NCBI GenBank assembly: GCA_019914945.1
Contig: CM034104.1
Span: 11,396,046-11,460,045, forward strand
Reading direction: 5' to 3'
DNA from: Typha latifolia
Taxonomy: Eukaryota > Streptophyta > Magnoliopsida > Poales > Typhaceae
DNA length: 64,000 nucleotides
The position numbers and the translations under genes were made by a program. Positions 22,480 to 35,314 of this stretch are shown here, piece by piece. Position 1 is the stretch's first letter. Each line of letters opens with the position of its first letter. The notes under the pieces were generated by a model. That model was given only the letters and a program-made list of their open reading frames with translations, did not search any database and was not told where the DNA came from.

Positions 22480-25400
22480 CTTGCAAATGAATGAACTATG
22501 AATGCACAATGTCCACTACTACTCTTTATAGAAGCCCATTGTAGTGCAAGAAGTGGGTAGAAATATATTGGTTGGAGTTAGGTCATGGGCATCATATGTC
22601 AAATAAATAATAAGTCCCTTTATCTCAGTGCTGTTGTCTTGGTGGTCAATGTTCATTGTTTTTTTTTTTCCTTTGATCACTTAATCAAAACAAAAAAATA
22701 TGCATAGTTTTTTTTTTTGGTCAGATAGTTAGGTTTTCTTTTTTCAAATATAATAATTGCCACTAAATTTGTCAAAATATCATAATTTAAGTGCAATTAT
22801 TCTTTCGGAATGATCATTATGGTTAGTTTTTAGTGAAATATTTGTAGGATACTTTTAAAAGATAATTATCAAAGGTAACAAATACATACACATAACTAAT
22901 ATACTCTTCTTCTTTTTTATAAATTTTGGGGCGTAAAATATTTATCAATAATTTGTCATGCAAAAGAAATTAATTTGTTTTCTTTTATTATGACATTGAG
23001 TAAATTAGATATCTTTCAAACTATATTAATCAATTTATACAAAGGTAAAATAGTCGTTTGTTTTTCGATATATATAAATGAATTTTAATAGTTATTAGTT
23101 AGATTTAGCTAATGAGATAATATTTTTGAAACAACTCGACAACTATGATATTTTAAGAATGCAATTAAGATATATATAAATTTACCTAAATAATTTTTTA
23201 AAGAGGAAATATATGATGACTCATACTCTAATTAGCCACAAAAAATCTTCGCACTTTGGTTAAACTCTTTTTACAAAATTATCATTAGATGCAACTTTAT
23301 GCTGTGGAAAGTTGACGGCCATATAATGTTAGGTAAAGTTGAATAGAAAAGTACTCGTAAAAGTCTTAAGCCAAATCTAATAGAGAGATAGAACCTTCAA
23401 GAAAGTAGTGCATTTGTAAACTAGTCATGGCCTCTCAAATTTAAATCTCTAGGTGGAAGCCATGTAGCATAAAGAAATCATTTTGTGGGTTTGTGGTAGT
23501 CTGCTATATAATAATACAAATTGATCTAATAACTTTGTTTGATGACTAACATTTAATTGTAGAATGGTCCCATGTATTTGTTGCGAAAGCAATATCTATT
23601 GGGGCTTACAAGTTCGCCGAGCCATTCTGATAGATTCCATTCTCTAGTCATCGGGCTCAGAGCAAATCCAGCCTGATTAAGCCTAGGATTAGAATTGAGA
23701 TTTAGTGTGGACTAATTCGATGCTTCTCAGTATGATCGATCGTGGGGATCTAATAATTCTGATTGCACTGGCTCTAAATCTATGACTCATGTATTCAATT
23801 TTGTGCACAATTGGTACTGTCAGATGAATTAGGCCTGCATCGAAGGCCGGGCTATATATTGAATCCTACTTCAAGAAGATTAAACACTCAGACAATTGAA
23901 ATAATTCACATCACACTTTGGTAAAAAGTATGCTCCGTTAAAGAAACTATAACTCTCTAGTGTATTCCTCTTGTCCTTTTTAATAGATTGGGATCTTCTC
24001 TGATTCATATTAAGAGATTTAGTTAGGTTAGAAAAACTTGAATTAACAACTGTTTCTAAATTTTCCTTAATCAGTTTTGCCATGATGGTTTGCATTTGAT
24101 TAACTTTCATTAATTGAATACATCTGATTCTCGTGTTAGGAGAAGCACACCTGGTTTTTGACTTGATTTGTATTTGTTCTATGATTCTCTTCATACGTCT
24201 ACTCTTCGACCAGTCATGTGTCTTGAACTTACATTGATAATAGAATATAAAAAAAATATTTTTAAGTGTTTTATATCGAGTTTGACCAAACTAGCTCCGT
24301 TCCATTTTTATTTTTATTTTTTAATTGAAATGGATTATTCTTCAAACTTATTATCAAATGAGGTTTAATTCACTATAGCTCTGATGAAAACACTGAATTA
24401 ATTGACGTTTTTTCCCTAGGCAAAAGCACTGATTGGTTCAGCATTTTTGTCTGATTCTAAAGCACTGAACTGATTAGCATTATATATAAAAATCTCTTTA
24501 ACTTATTCTTTCAGTAGTTAAAGACAAAAAATTGTCTGGCGATAAAAACACTGATCAATTCAGTATTTTTGTTAGGACTATAGTGAATTAGACTCCATTT
24601 GGTAAAAGTTTGAGTGACAGTCTATTTCGATATATATATATATATATATATAATGAATCTAGTTGGGTCAAAAAGTGGTTTATATCCGTATTACATAAAA
24701 TTACACTTAAAAGAAAAATTAGACAAAACTTTATTTTCTTTTAACACAGTACAACACCATTTTTCTAGAAACATTGAGGGCATTTTTGATATTTAACATT
24801 AATACCCCTATTTACTTATATTTTAACAATTAAACACCTCTTTGTTTATGATTAATATTACATTCACCGCCATAGTATTGAAATTAAAAAAACCAATAAG
24901 TGTAACCACAATCCAAAACATAAATAAATAGAACAGGGTCCCACTAAACAATACACTCTCTCAATTTTTTTAATATTTATATATGAATCACTTGAAGAGT
25001 GGGGCGTTTTAAGTGTTTCTACTTGTTCTCGTGGATCTCCTGGTATCATATTTTATTTTATAATTTTTATAAGCTTAGATTTAATTTTAGGATAATTTTA
25101 TTTAGACTCCTCAACTATTATTATTTTTTACATGCATTTTAAAAAAATTTGCTTTAAACGTTAGGATAGTTATATTTTTATAATTATTGGGTAATAAAGA
25201 AATTCTGTATGTGAAAAATAATAACAATTAAGGGGTATAAATGAAATTAATATTTTTTTTTATTATTTCATGTATTTGGCTATCTTATTGTAGTGAGAAA
25301 TTTGCATATAATATTTTATCTTTTAATAAAATTATAGTTTATATTCTATATTTTTAGTGTTTGAATTGAGCCATATAATTTAGCGAATATGTATAAAAAA

Positions 25401-25820
25401 TACTATATCAATCTCTAAGTTAAGTTAACTAAACTAAATAAATTATAAAAATATAATCAATCAAGACATATTAAGAACATTTTAGTTATTTTAAAAATAA
25501 AGAATATTCTGATGATGATGTTAGTTCAAATCTAATCCAGAATATTTTCCGTATATATTTATTAAATTAAAAAAATTAATTTATAAATAATAAAAATATA
25601 GAGGGTAAATTATAATTTCGTCATAAATCAAATCAAGGTGTTGCTTAGCTCGTGTGAGTCAATGAAATATTTCTCGCCTACTGCTTTCCTTTTATATTTT
25701 TATATTTGCTTGCCATCGGTAACCGATCGATCCACGGAAGTCTCCTGCGATCTCTCTCCACTTTCGTACTAAAAACCCTCTCTCTATCTCCCCCCTCTTA
25801 TGTAAGGAGAGAGAAAAAGG
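22480..25820. other. intergenic, AT-rich
   Basis: No gene is supported. It holds a TIR element (24366-24590), an AT dinucleotide run at about 24632-24652, and further imperfect inverted repeats at about 22745-23190 and 25090-25255. The last 100 bases before 25821 are pyrimidine-rich (CTCTCTCCACTTTCG, CTCTCTATCTCCCCCCTC) and are probably the 5' UTR or core promoter of the GOST-family gene. Confidence 0.5.
24366..24590. mobile_element. short TIR element (MITE), 225 bp
   Basis: Perfect 13-bp terminal inverted repeat TAATTCACTATAG (24366-24378) and CTATAGTGAATTA (24578-24590). Similarity continues inward (AAAACACTGAATTAATTGA against AAAATACTGAATTGATCAG). Words like AAAGCACTGA recur inside. The target-site duplication is unclear, so the superfamily is left open. 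Confidence 0.65.
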
Positions 25821-28800
25821 ATGCGTCGCAGAAGCCATCCTCTCGTTCAAAATCTAGGGTATTTGCTAGGGTTTCTGCTCCTCTTGTGCGATTCCGCCTT
25901 CCAAGCTCTCGCCTCGATCCACGACTACTCCAATGAGGTCTTCGCCCCTCGATCCAATTCCTACTTCTTCCACGGGGGAAGCGAAGGCCTCTACGCCTCC
26001 GTGGGATCCAATTCCTCCGAGGGCAACTCCTTCATCCAGTAAGTTGCCGATCTTTCTAGATCCATTCCTCTTCTAGCTGTTTCGATCCGATGTTCCCCAT
26101 TTCTTGTTAGCTCGTCTAATTGATTGGCTTGATCCTCGTAGCAAATTATGTTCTTATTTTCCAATTCGGAGGATATTAAAGGATTGTGCTGAGAATGTGT
26201 ACTATGGGAATGCGAGTTGTGATTACTGACAAAGATTTTTTTTTTAAATTTTTTGTAATTAGACCTGTTGTTTAAAAGGTTTCATAGGTCTTGTTTACGA
26301 TCATTTGGCAAGGCGGAAAAGACAGCATCTTGCAAAACGTGGTTTAGAGAAAACAGTAATTGTATATCTGTATATGCTTTAAAGTAGCCACTATATGTTG
26401 ATGACATTGGACTAATACTGTTAAACAATTTAGGCCATTCTATCTGTAGACAATATGTAGAGTCTGCAGTAAGTTCGTTCAGCATAAGTTGAAAGAAAGC
26501 TATTTTTTTTTAAGTAGGAAAACCAGCATCAAGGAGCTTATTTAGATGTCTTGTGGAGTATATGCTGTTATAAATGTGCCACTACCATGGGAAGTTAATG
26601 AGCTATAATGTTCTTTTGTTCCTTCAGGTTTGATTCTATCACATTTCGGAGGACAAAGCAGTCAGCATCCCAGCATCATGACATGCAACAAAATACTGGA
26701 TTAGTGGAGGCTATAATAGTTGAAATCAAGGATAGGGATAAGATTGGCGGTACATACTTTGGTTCTGATGCTATATGTTGTAATCGTGCTCTTCACAATG
26801 AGCAGTCTTGTAAACTAGGGGAAGTTATTATTCGTCCAAATCCGGAAAACCCAGGTTGGCCAAAACGGATTCAGACATTCTTTGATGGTGCAAATGAAGA
26901 AACAACTATGGTAACTCAGGCTGTATTTATAAATACCACTGGAATGTACTATCTTTATTTTATGTTTTGCGACCCTCAACTTGAAGGAACGATAATCAAA
27001 GGTAGAACCGTTTGGCGGAATCCACAAGGGTACCTTCCTGGGAAAATGGCTCCTTTGATGACATTTTTTGGTTTCATGTCACTAGCTTATCTTCTACTTG
27101 GTCTCTTCTGGTTTCTCAAATTTGTGCGATTTTGGAAAGATATTTTACAGCTTCACTACCACATCACTGCTGTAATTGCTCTAGGCATGTGTGAAATGGC
27201 TTTCTGGTACTTTGAGTATGCTAACTTTAATTCAACCGGAACAAGACCGATGGGAATAACCTTGTGGGCTGTCACATTTACTGCTGTGAAAAAGACTGTA
27301 TCTCGTCTTCTTCTCTTAGTTGTTGCCATGGGTTATGGTGTTGTTCGGCCAACATTGGGTGGGATAACTTCTAAAGTTTCTCTTCTTGGTGTCATATACT
27401 TCATTGCTTCAGAGGCACTTGAATTGGTTGAACATTTGGGAAACATCAATGACTTCTCTGGAAAAGCAAGGCTGTTCCTAGTGTTGCCTGTTGCTCTCCT
27501 TGATGCAACCTTTATTATCTGGATATTTTCATCACTATCCAAAACTTTGGAAAAGCTGCAGGTAATTTTTCTTAGTATCATGTTATGGAACTGTTGCTAG
27601 TGTTCTGTTTTCTTACCTTGTCTTCATTTTTATCTGAGTATGCTTTATTCTTTTCTATTTTATTTCTCTTTGATGTGATGACTTGTATAGTCTTAGTTCT
27701 ACATCTAAAAATGAAATAAATAGCAAAAGGGAAAAAAAGAAGATATAAGTGTGGGACTGTACTTTGACATGGAATATATCAAAAGGTTGCTAAACAGTAC
27801 AGAATCATATATGCAATGTATTTTTTTAGTACTGACTCCTATATCATATTTAAGCTCAAGATATATTCTCTGGTGATGTTTTATGATTTATAGTTTTATA
27901 CTATCTTGTCTTCTTTAACTATCCATGTACATGCTTTCTTCTTTGAAAAGGATTAGCAGATACAGATTTCAACTTCATTCCATTAGCTGTAAAAGTTGTT
28001 ACAACCTAACGTAAATGATGTTAAGTACAAAGCAAGTTGTTGTGGCGCACTTTGCATGGCTCCTCTAATCTGCACGTGATTATATATGTATGTGGGTTTT
28101 GATGAGTATGATCACGTTGTAAAATCTAAATAAAGAATCTATGTAATCTATCCAAGTTCTTTTAGGCCTTTTTAACTTTGCTTAAGATGTCCAATCACCA
28201 ATTCACTCACACTCTTGCTCCATATTGTACCTCGTTTAGTTATTTAGTTATGGCATGATGTTAACAACTAGACTTCTCATTTAGGCGTTTTTTATTGATC
28301 ACAACAAGGAGGTAAGGTTTACTTTTATGAGGGGGTGAAATGATGTTGGGGTTAGGTTACGGCCTGCAGGCAAATGAAAAAGCACGAGTACAGAATGATT
28401 GGTATATTTACAAGAACTGACCCTTTGCCTTTGGAGTAATTGTCTTCATGTTCTTTTTGTAGTGTCACTTTAGAAGTTATCAGTTCTGGGTTACTGATGT
28501 AAGCTTAATACTAAAATTTAGCTTGTTGAGCAATGTTTATATATCGTATATGGATGTACTGAAGAGTTTGATTGCTGATGCTTTACTGATGGTTTTCAGA
28601 AAAGATACATTTTGTATAATATGGGTTGAGAAATAATGACTGTGCTTTTCTCCTCTTTTAATAGTTTTGCTAAGGTTGGAGCTGTTTAAGCACACTAGAT
28701 GTTGAAGCGTAGGAAGAAAATATATATGATTTAACTTTTGATAGGCTGCTCTTCATAATGCTTCATGTTATATGGCTCCAGTTTTTTTATTATCTTCAAC

Positions 28801-31800
28801 GGCTTATGGATCTTTCACCTGTATATTATATCATTCATAGATGGATTTACACCAATCTTTTATAATTTTATTACTCAAATTGTCCCGTGTTCTCATTTCC
28901 TTTTCATTTTTGAATGATATTTCAGTCACGAAGAAGCATCGCTAAGCTAGATCTGTATCGGAAGTTCACCAATTCCTTGGCAGCATCTGTACTTATCTCT
29001 GTTCTGTGGATTGGTTACGAGGTATGTTCCCTGTCAATTATTCTTGAGGACGTCCACAAATGCTTAGCTTGCTGTTCGCTTGTTATATGTTTATCCATGG
29101 ACATATACATTATATTTCAGCCTGAAACTAACTTTGCAATTCTATTAGAAGGGAGAGTTTGGTCAATCGATACTTCTATCCACCTCTCATTACAGCAATA
29201 TTCATAACATGAAACGGATATATTTGCCTCCCAAGTCACACATGACATCTATTATATATTTACGGAGATGCTAACAATGTATATGCATGTAAAATCTAGT
29301 ATATAGTGGTGTAGGATATGCTATAGTAACTAAAAGTGAAGCAATTTGCACTTGTTGTCATTCTTACTAGGAGGTTGATGTACCTGCCATTCAAAATTCA
29401 TGTTATCCTCACCCTATGAATGGAGTTCCTAATCAATTAACAATAGATTCTTTATGCCTTGTTTAGTATCAACTATCAAGGAATCATATAAACCTTGAAT
29501 TGGGAAATGGCATTAGAATTCTCACTAGTCACTACTACTATCTCTCTGCTCACATTTTTCACATTGCCATGTCAGTTCAAGATAATATTTGGTTCTATAA
29601 GGTTTGATTATTCAGGTATGCTTCTACGCATATTTGTTGTGATGGAACGTAATATCTTGGCACAGACTCTGTGATGGCTATCACTTTTAATGGAGATATG
29701 CTTCCAGTTCATTGTGGGGTTTCCCATATCTGGGCATCATCAGCATGTACTTTATAGTTAGAATTCCAGACTAGGATAACCAGTTTCTCTTTGAAGGCAG
29801 TTTGAGGTGGGCTATGGTTTTATTGGGTTCATGTGTAGACTTTGTATTTGTCCAGTTGTATGACAGTAAAACATATATGGTTATACACATAGGGGCCGTT
29901 TGGTTTCTTGTGTTTCAAAACACAACATCTAGTGTTAAACGAGAAATCAATGTAAACGAAAGTCTGATATCTTTCCTCTTTTCTTCCTATTAAAGGTTTG
30001 AGAGAATGTATTTTGACATCCACTTAATTAAGGTGGATGTCAATATGCTGCATGTGAGCCCATCCTAATCTTTGGAAATAATATTTCATGGGATCCGTAA
30101 ACTAAAAATTAATTTTAGTGTTATACTTTATATGTTTAGATGCATTTTTTCTAGATATATGAAGCCAAATGGCCCCATATACTTTGCCTTCTTGGCTCTT
30201 TCACTCTGCAATCTCATCTTCTGCCTTGAAACTGAACTTTGAGGTTTTACAACTTGTAGGGGGTTGAGAGTCTACATCTTAATCTAGGACATATTAGATC
30301 AAGATGAAGACATTTTTTATAGTTATGAGATGAACAATTTCTTGGAATGAATGTTGTAAAACATATGGATATGAAATATAAGTTCATACTTTACCCAAAA
30401 AAAAATAAATCTTATTCTACTAGTGTAATGCTACTGCAATGGGTTTGTGTAATTCCACTGGATGCTAGAACTTTCATGACTTAATGACCATAAGGACACC
30501 TAAGCTGCACTGCTCTCAGATTCCAAAAGCAGTTACTTTTAGCTAGTTAGGGAGACTAGATAAAGTTAGAAGGCTTGTTTTCAAGTAGTAGTAGAAATTT
30601 TATCTATATCTCAGTACTGCTATGCTTTAAATACATGCAATTAGGGAAGCCAAGGAGTTCTTTTGAACTTCAAGTTTCAGTTCAGAAGTTAGTTTAGTCC
30701 TTATGATCACAGCAGACATTTTGCGCATGCAATTCCTTAGGCTATGGCAATACCATCAGAATCTCCTGAATTTGAATCATCTTTCTTGAATTATAAGATT
30801 ACCTCCTAAGAATATTTTGCTAAACTTGGTTTCATAGACAATAATTTTACAGAGCAGATGAACTGGCTGGTGGCTGCAAACACTAATATCTAAAATTGAG
30901 GACAATCTTATGACTTTTTCTTATCACCAGAAACAGATTCATAATTTGTTAACAGCTAGTCATATTTTCTTTTCTTTTTTTTTTTGTTTTTGTTTTTGCA
31001 ACAAACAGATGCACAAATTTGTTATAATTGACACTGAATTTTTAGTTACATATGCATCTGCTTCAAGTAGACAGAGTACCTGATGATTTGAACTATGAAA
31101 TGCAGCTGTACTTCAATGCTACCGATCCATTGAGTGAACTGTGGCAAAGGGCTTGGATCATCCCAGCATTTTGGAATTTACTCTCATATGCACTCCTTGC
31201 AATCATTTGCATCCTCTGGGCTCCATCTCATAATCCAACAAGGTACAATTCTCATCATTTCTTGCATTCCTGAATCTTATTTTTAACAAAATTGTCTTTG
31301 AATTGAAACTTATTTTTACTTTGCGTAGAATAATCTGGATTGATCACAGAAACAATTTTATCACCAGCCAAGATCTCTGCTAAATAATTTATATATTTAT
31401 CTGGAAATATGAGATCACTGCAGCTATGGAAAATTAAAGTTACCTTAAAATTCTCTGTAACAATGATCCTTACTTTAATTAGGCAATTTTAATTTTTTTC
31501 ATCTATAGCTTAGAGTGGTTTAGGGAAATTTTGATGAAAACGATATCACTATAACTATTAAAAGACTAACTTTTATTTACTTCACAGGCAAACTTAACAT
31601 AATAGTAAAATTTTGGACCAAAGAGTGTTCAGAAAGTACCACAACATTTTACATGATTTGCATATGAAGAGTACATATTGGAAGAGGGAAATTGGATTCC
31701 TTCATATGTAAGCCATTACAGTTGTTCAAGAAATTATAAGTTTCAGGCTTCAGGCTTTACACATTCTTTTGTCTAATACTATTTTTTGTTTCTCTTTTCA

Positions 31801-32863
31801 ATGTTGCTTTCTAGTTGATATTCTCTAGTTTTTCTGAAATAATTTTCCCACATAATTCATTCAGTTTCCGTCTTATGTTCCATGAATCTTCGTGAAACTT
31901 TTGCTAGATATGATAAATCGTATCCTAAATTTTACATTGTTAGCTTCTTATCATATGCCTATTTACTCAGTTTCTGGATAACAAGTCTCATCTTGTAGGC
32001 AGAATGGACTTCCCCCATTGGACTTCATATAGCCATATAGGTTTTCCTAATGTTTGATTTTTTTCTCATACAACAGTATGGGATTTGACTTCCTTCGACA
32101 GATGGTCAGCCCTTTTCCGGAAGTATAATTTCTTTTAATCTCAGTGCTTGATTGAAATAACTGTATTATATCAAAATTATACCAGCTTCATCCGGCCTTT
32201 TATGTAGACCTTGATGTTAACAGAACTACAGAAGTAATTTTGTGGAATCTGTAATATAGTTCCTTGTTTCTCTATGCTTAATATCTGTTGATAACCTACT
32301 TGAAATGCTGGGAGATTTGATTGAGCATGATTACCTTTCCATCCTGAATTAGATATGATTGCCCCAACGATAATGAGTAATAGCTGATAATATTCAATGG
32401 GTCCTTGCTATAATATCATTCTGGGTTGTATGCAGATAAGTCTTAGTTATTCTCTCTTTCTGATCTCAGTCAGTAGATCTTTCCATCTGAAGATTGCTCA
32501 GAACATAAGCATGCTATTTGGAAAAGTAAAATTTTGTGTCTTATTAGGAGTTAGTTTTAAAAGTGGAACTTGGCTATACTGCAATTATTACCATGACAAT
32601 TAGGAAGTGGCAAAAACTATCTTCTTTCCTCCATAAGTAGAAATTTATTTTCTCTTGTGTTGTAAATGTTTTGTTTAAATTTCTACAGATATGCATATTC
32701 AGAAGATACTGGTGATGACTTTGATGAGGAGGGAGTTTCACTCACAGGAAGTGCAGCCAAAGGAATAGGAGATATTGTAAACAAGCTGGAAAGAAAGGAG
32801 AGAAAGGCTGCAGATCATGTGTTTGGTCTTGGAGATGACATTGAGGAGGATAAGCGGGAGTGA
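25821..32863 (+). CDS. Lung seven-TM receptor / GOST family protein (TMEM87-like)
   Basis: Five exons, 25821-26038, 26628-27561, 28926-29021, 31106-31242, 32689-32863, all GT-AG and in phase, encode 519 residues. A signal peptide (hydrophobic GYLLGFLLLLCDSAFQALA) leads to a lumenal domain with paired cysteines (CCNRALHNEQSC) to about residue 205. Seven membrane segments then run from MTFFGFMSLAYLLLGLFWF to WNLLSYALLAIICIL, with WRNPQGYLPG at the lumen-membrane junction. The C-terminal tail is acidic and cytosolic (TGDDFDEEG, ending IEEDKRE). This is the GPR107/TMEM87 (GOST) architecture, proteins of the Golgi and secretory pathway; ligand and exact job in plants are unsettled. Exon 4 was started at LYFNATDPLSELW because the family runs GYE-LYFNATDP. 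A 3' UTR intron (donor at about 32912, acceptor at about 33481) is likely. Confidence 0.9.
29892..30176. mobile_element. MITE in intron 3 of the GOST gene, 285 bp
   Basis: Terminal inverted repeats GGGGCCGTTTGGTTTC and, at the right end, GAAGCCAAATGGCCCC pair at 14 of 16 positions. Flanks are ATA on each side (acacATA / ATAtact), so the target duplication is ATA or TA. A second inverted repeat, TTGACATCCACTTAATTAAG with GTGGATGTCAA at about 30012-30043, sits inside. Non-coding; superfamily uncertain. Confidence 0.7.
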
Positions 32864-35072
32864 AAAACTTCTACCGTTGGACAGGATTCAAATTCTTGCA
32901 TTATGATGCAGGTATGTTAACATCATCTCTTGTAAACCATGTTAACCTAGAAAAGGATTGATGTAGTTAATCATCACATTCGCAAATAATGATTGTTTCT
33001 TGTACAATGACTTATTCACAATGGACAAATTAAAAACATGATTAACATCATGACACCTTAGTGAAGAAGCACAGGCTAATATGTGCATGTGAACACACTT
33101 TGACATGGCCACTGAAAATCGCACTTCTACTACATTTCTTCAAATTTCAATTAATTCTGAGTAAATCTTTTTTCCCCTTTTGATTTTACTACAAACCATT
33201 TATTGTAAAGTGCTTTGTACTGTTGTAAACTTTTTTTTTACTATTGGGATTCTCTCCCGATCTATTTACTCCTTTATCCAATTATGTTAGTTGTGTGATT
33301 AAAAATTTAATATTTACTTTCCATAATAAACCAGTGCCTCTATAAATCATCCATGTAAAGAATCAAGCACACTTCCAAATGCTCCGATATCATCTGTTCA
33401 TGTCTATTAAACGGCAAAGCAGTTGTATTTATTCATGTCTAATATAAGAATGTATGATTCATTTTGCAATATCATCTTCCAGGAAACTGAACTTTCATAT
33501 CTGCGGACGTGAATCTGGCTGACCTACTAAATCTCTGGAATCTTTATAGGTGAATGGCATAAAAGGATAGATGTGTAAGTGAAATCTCACTCATAGTTGG
33601 AAACATCCATCCCTATTCACATACTTTCACATGATTACCTGTTCGCTAGGAATATATAAACTAGAAAGAGTTTCAGATCAAGAATACAAAATCTGGAGAA
33701 TATAAGTATTATACTTTCAGTGTACTTGTTGTAATGCTTGGTACTGTAGATTGGTAACGATATTCTGTGTGTCAATCAATCTTCCAAGAAGTGCTTGGAA
33801 TTGCCTGTTGATGATTTACTCATTTTGATTAGTATGCACCCAGAAAGTTTGATGTAACAAATTTGGAGCAGGTCGGGTTCAAGAACTCCCTTGTACTAGA
33901 CGCCATTTCCGATGATTTCCCTACGTTTCCAGAATGTATCTAATTTTGGGCTCTCTATGAAGGCTCTATGAAGGCGACTAATAGATGAGTAATGGGTCTG
34001 GTAAACGAAGCCAGGCAGGTAAAAGATGGATTACATGGGAGGAGGAATAGCAGGGGAGATAATTTGAGAATAATGGATAGTTATGTGCTATTTATGTTTG
34101 CTACTTGAAATAAAAAAAAAAATAGTGAGAAAAATTGATTGGCTGACATATATATGAAAAAGTGTACAAAAGATTTGACACATCTTTAATCTTTCTCCAA
34201 AAAAGATAAATATAGTTACTATCAAAGAGAATATTGGAGTTCAACATCTATATCATATATCTTGAAAAATGTAGCACTCGGCATGAGAAAAAAGTTTTTT
34301 CCTGGTTCCTTGATTCACATACAGCATTATTCTCTTATATGCGTTCTGTTTGAACAATAAATTGTTCATTATTTAGTTTAATTGGAGAATTAAGTTCTCA
34401 CTTCTCTATTTTAAAAAATAAAATACAGATAGATGAAGTATTTTAATTGGAGAACAATAAATTGTTCATTATCTAGTTGGGAATTATTTTCTTAATACAG
34501 ATAGATGAAGTATTTTAAGCTTATATTTATAATAAAAAATATTATAATTTTAGAAAAAAAATATTACTACTACCTTATATCCAAATTAAAGTTATTTTTA
34601 TCATTTGGTATAAAATATTATTAATTTTCGGTACAAATGTATTATTATTTAATATTTTAATATTAACTTTGTGTCGAATTAAATATAATTATTAAAAATA
34701 CTTATTTTAGAATAAGACTATTCTTGAACAGGGACTAAGAAATTAGGCCTTGCTTGGTTTGATGCTAAGTCTTAAAACTTGATTAGTTGGTCTCCTTTCT
34801 ATATAAAAAAGATAAAAAGATGTTGTTTGATTACTAAACCAGATTAGAGATCTCTGAACTAGCTTAGGGGAGTTCATGAACTTAAAGCAAACAAGGCCTT
34901 ATATATTTGCTCCTATTGTTAAAATTGAGATCCACGTACTTAACACTCATTTACTTCTTTATTATTATTATTATTTTAAAAGGCTCATTTCCTTTTATTA
35001 TTTTCAAGGTGAACAATTGAGATTTGTCACGGAGATTAGCGATGCCAGCAATGCCCTAAATAGTTTACTATG
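32864..35072. other. 3' region of the GOST gene and intergenic DNA
   Basis: The first several hundred bases are probably 3' UTR with an intron (about 32912-33482). Then AT-rich DNA with a duplicated word, GAACAATAAATTGTTCATTA, at about 34352 and 34453, itself palindromic. A Tourist-like MITE lies at 34746-34898. No other gene is seen. Confidence 0.45.
34746..34898. mobile_element. Tourist-like (PIF/Harbinger) MITE, 153 bp
   Basis: Left terminus GGCCTTGCTTGGTTTG; reversed right terminus GGCCTTGTTTGCTTT. TTA flanks both ends (34743-34745, 34899-34901). Size, target site and the GGCCTTGTTTG end are classic for plant Tourist elements. No open frame. It is the same general family as the worn copy at 12801-12971. 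Confidence 0.85.
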
Positions 35073-35314
35073 CTAGCCTAGGGGGTGTACAGAACCTTCC
35101 TCGTCGATTATCTCTTTGTACCACTGCCTTGGCATCCAGAGGCAGCGCTCTCTACCATCTCCGGGCCATTCATTCTTCCCTGCATAATAATCGAGATACA
35201 AATACATAAAACCAAGGGTCTCGATTGGTTGTAAGTTGCATAGCATGGTAGTCCTATGGGGTTGGGACCGTTGGGTACATTCTTTCCAATGCATTGGAGA
35301 GGCCCGTACTTACC
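35073..35314 (-). CDS. last two exons of an unidentified gene or gene fragment
   Basis: I do not recognise this protein. On the minus strand a segment reading LVDNNYNRFPWG ends at 35314 in front of a consensus donor (GTAAGT). After a 134-base gap an acceptor (TTATGCAG) opens an exon, 35179-35073, reading KNEWPGDGRERCLWMPRQWY to a TAG stop after 35 further codons. The phase fits exactly (one base plus two make the joining Gly). The composition (Trp, Arg, charged residues) looks like real protein. No start or upstream exon could be set; a pyrimidine tract and AAAG acceptor-like site precede CCTTTGGTTG. It could be the 3' end of an undetected gene, a decayed copy or a captured fragment. Confidence 0.35.

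Noticed and set aside
24632..24655. AT-repeat as a possible hairpin RNA or terminator
   Set aside because: A simple dinucleotide microsatellite explains it; no gene context calls for a structured RNA.
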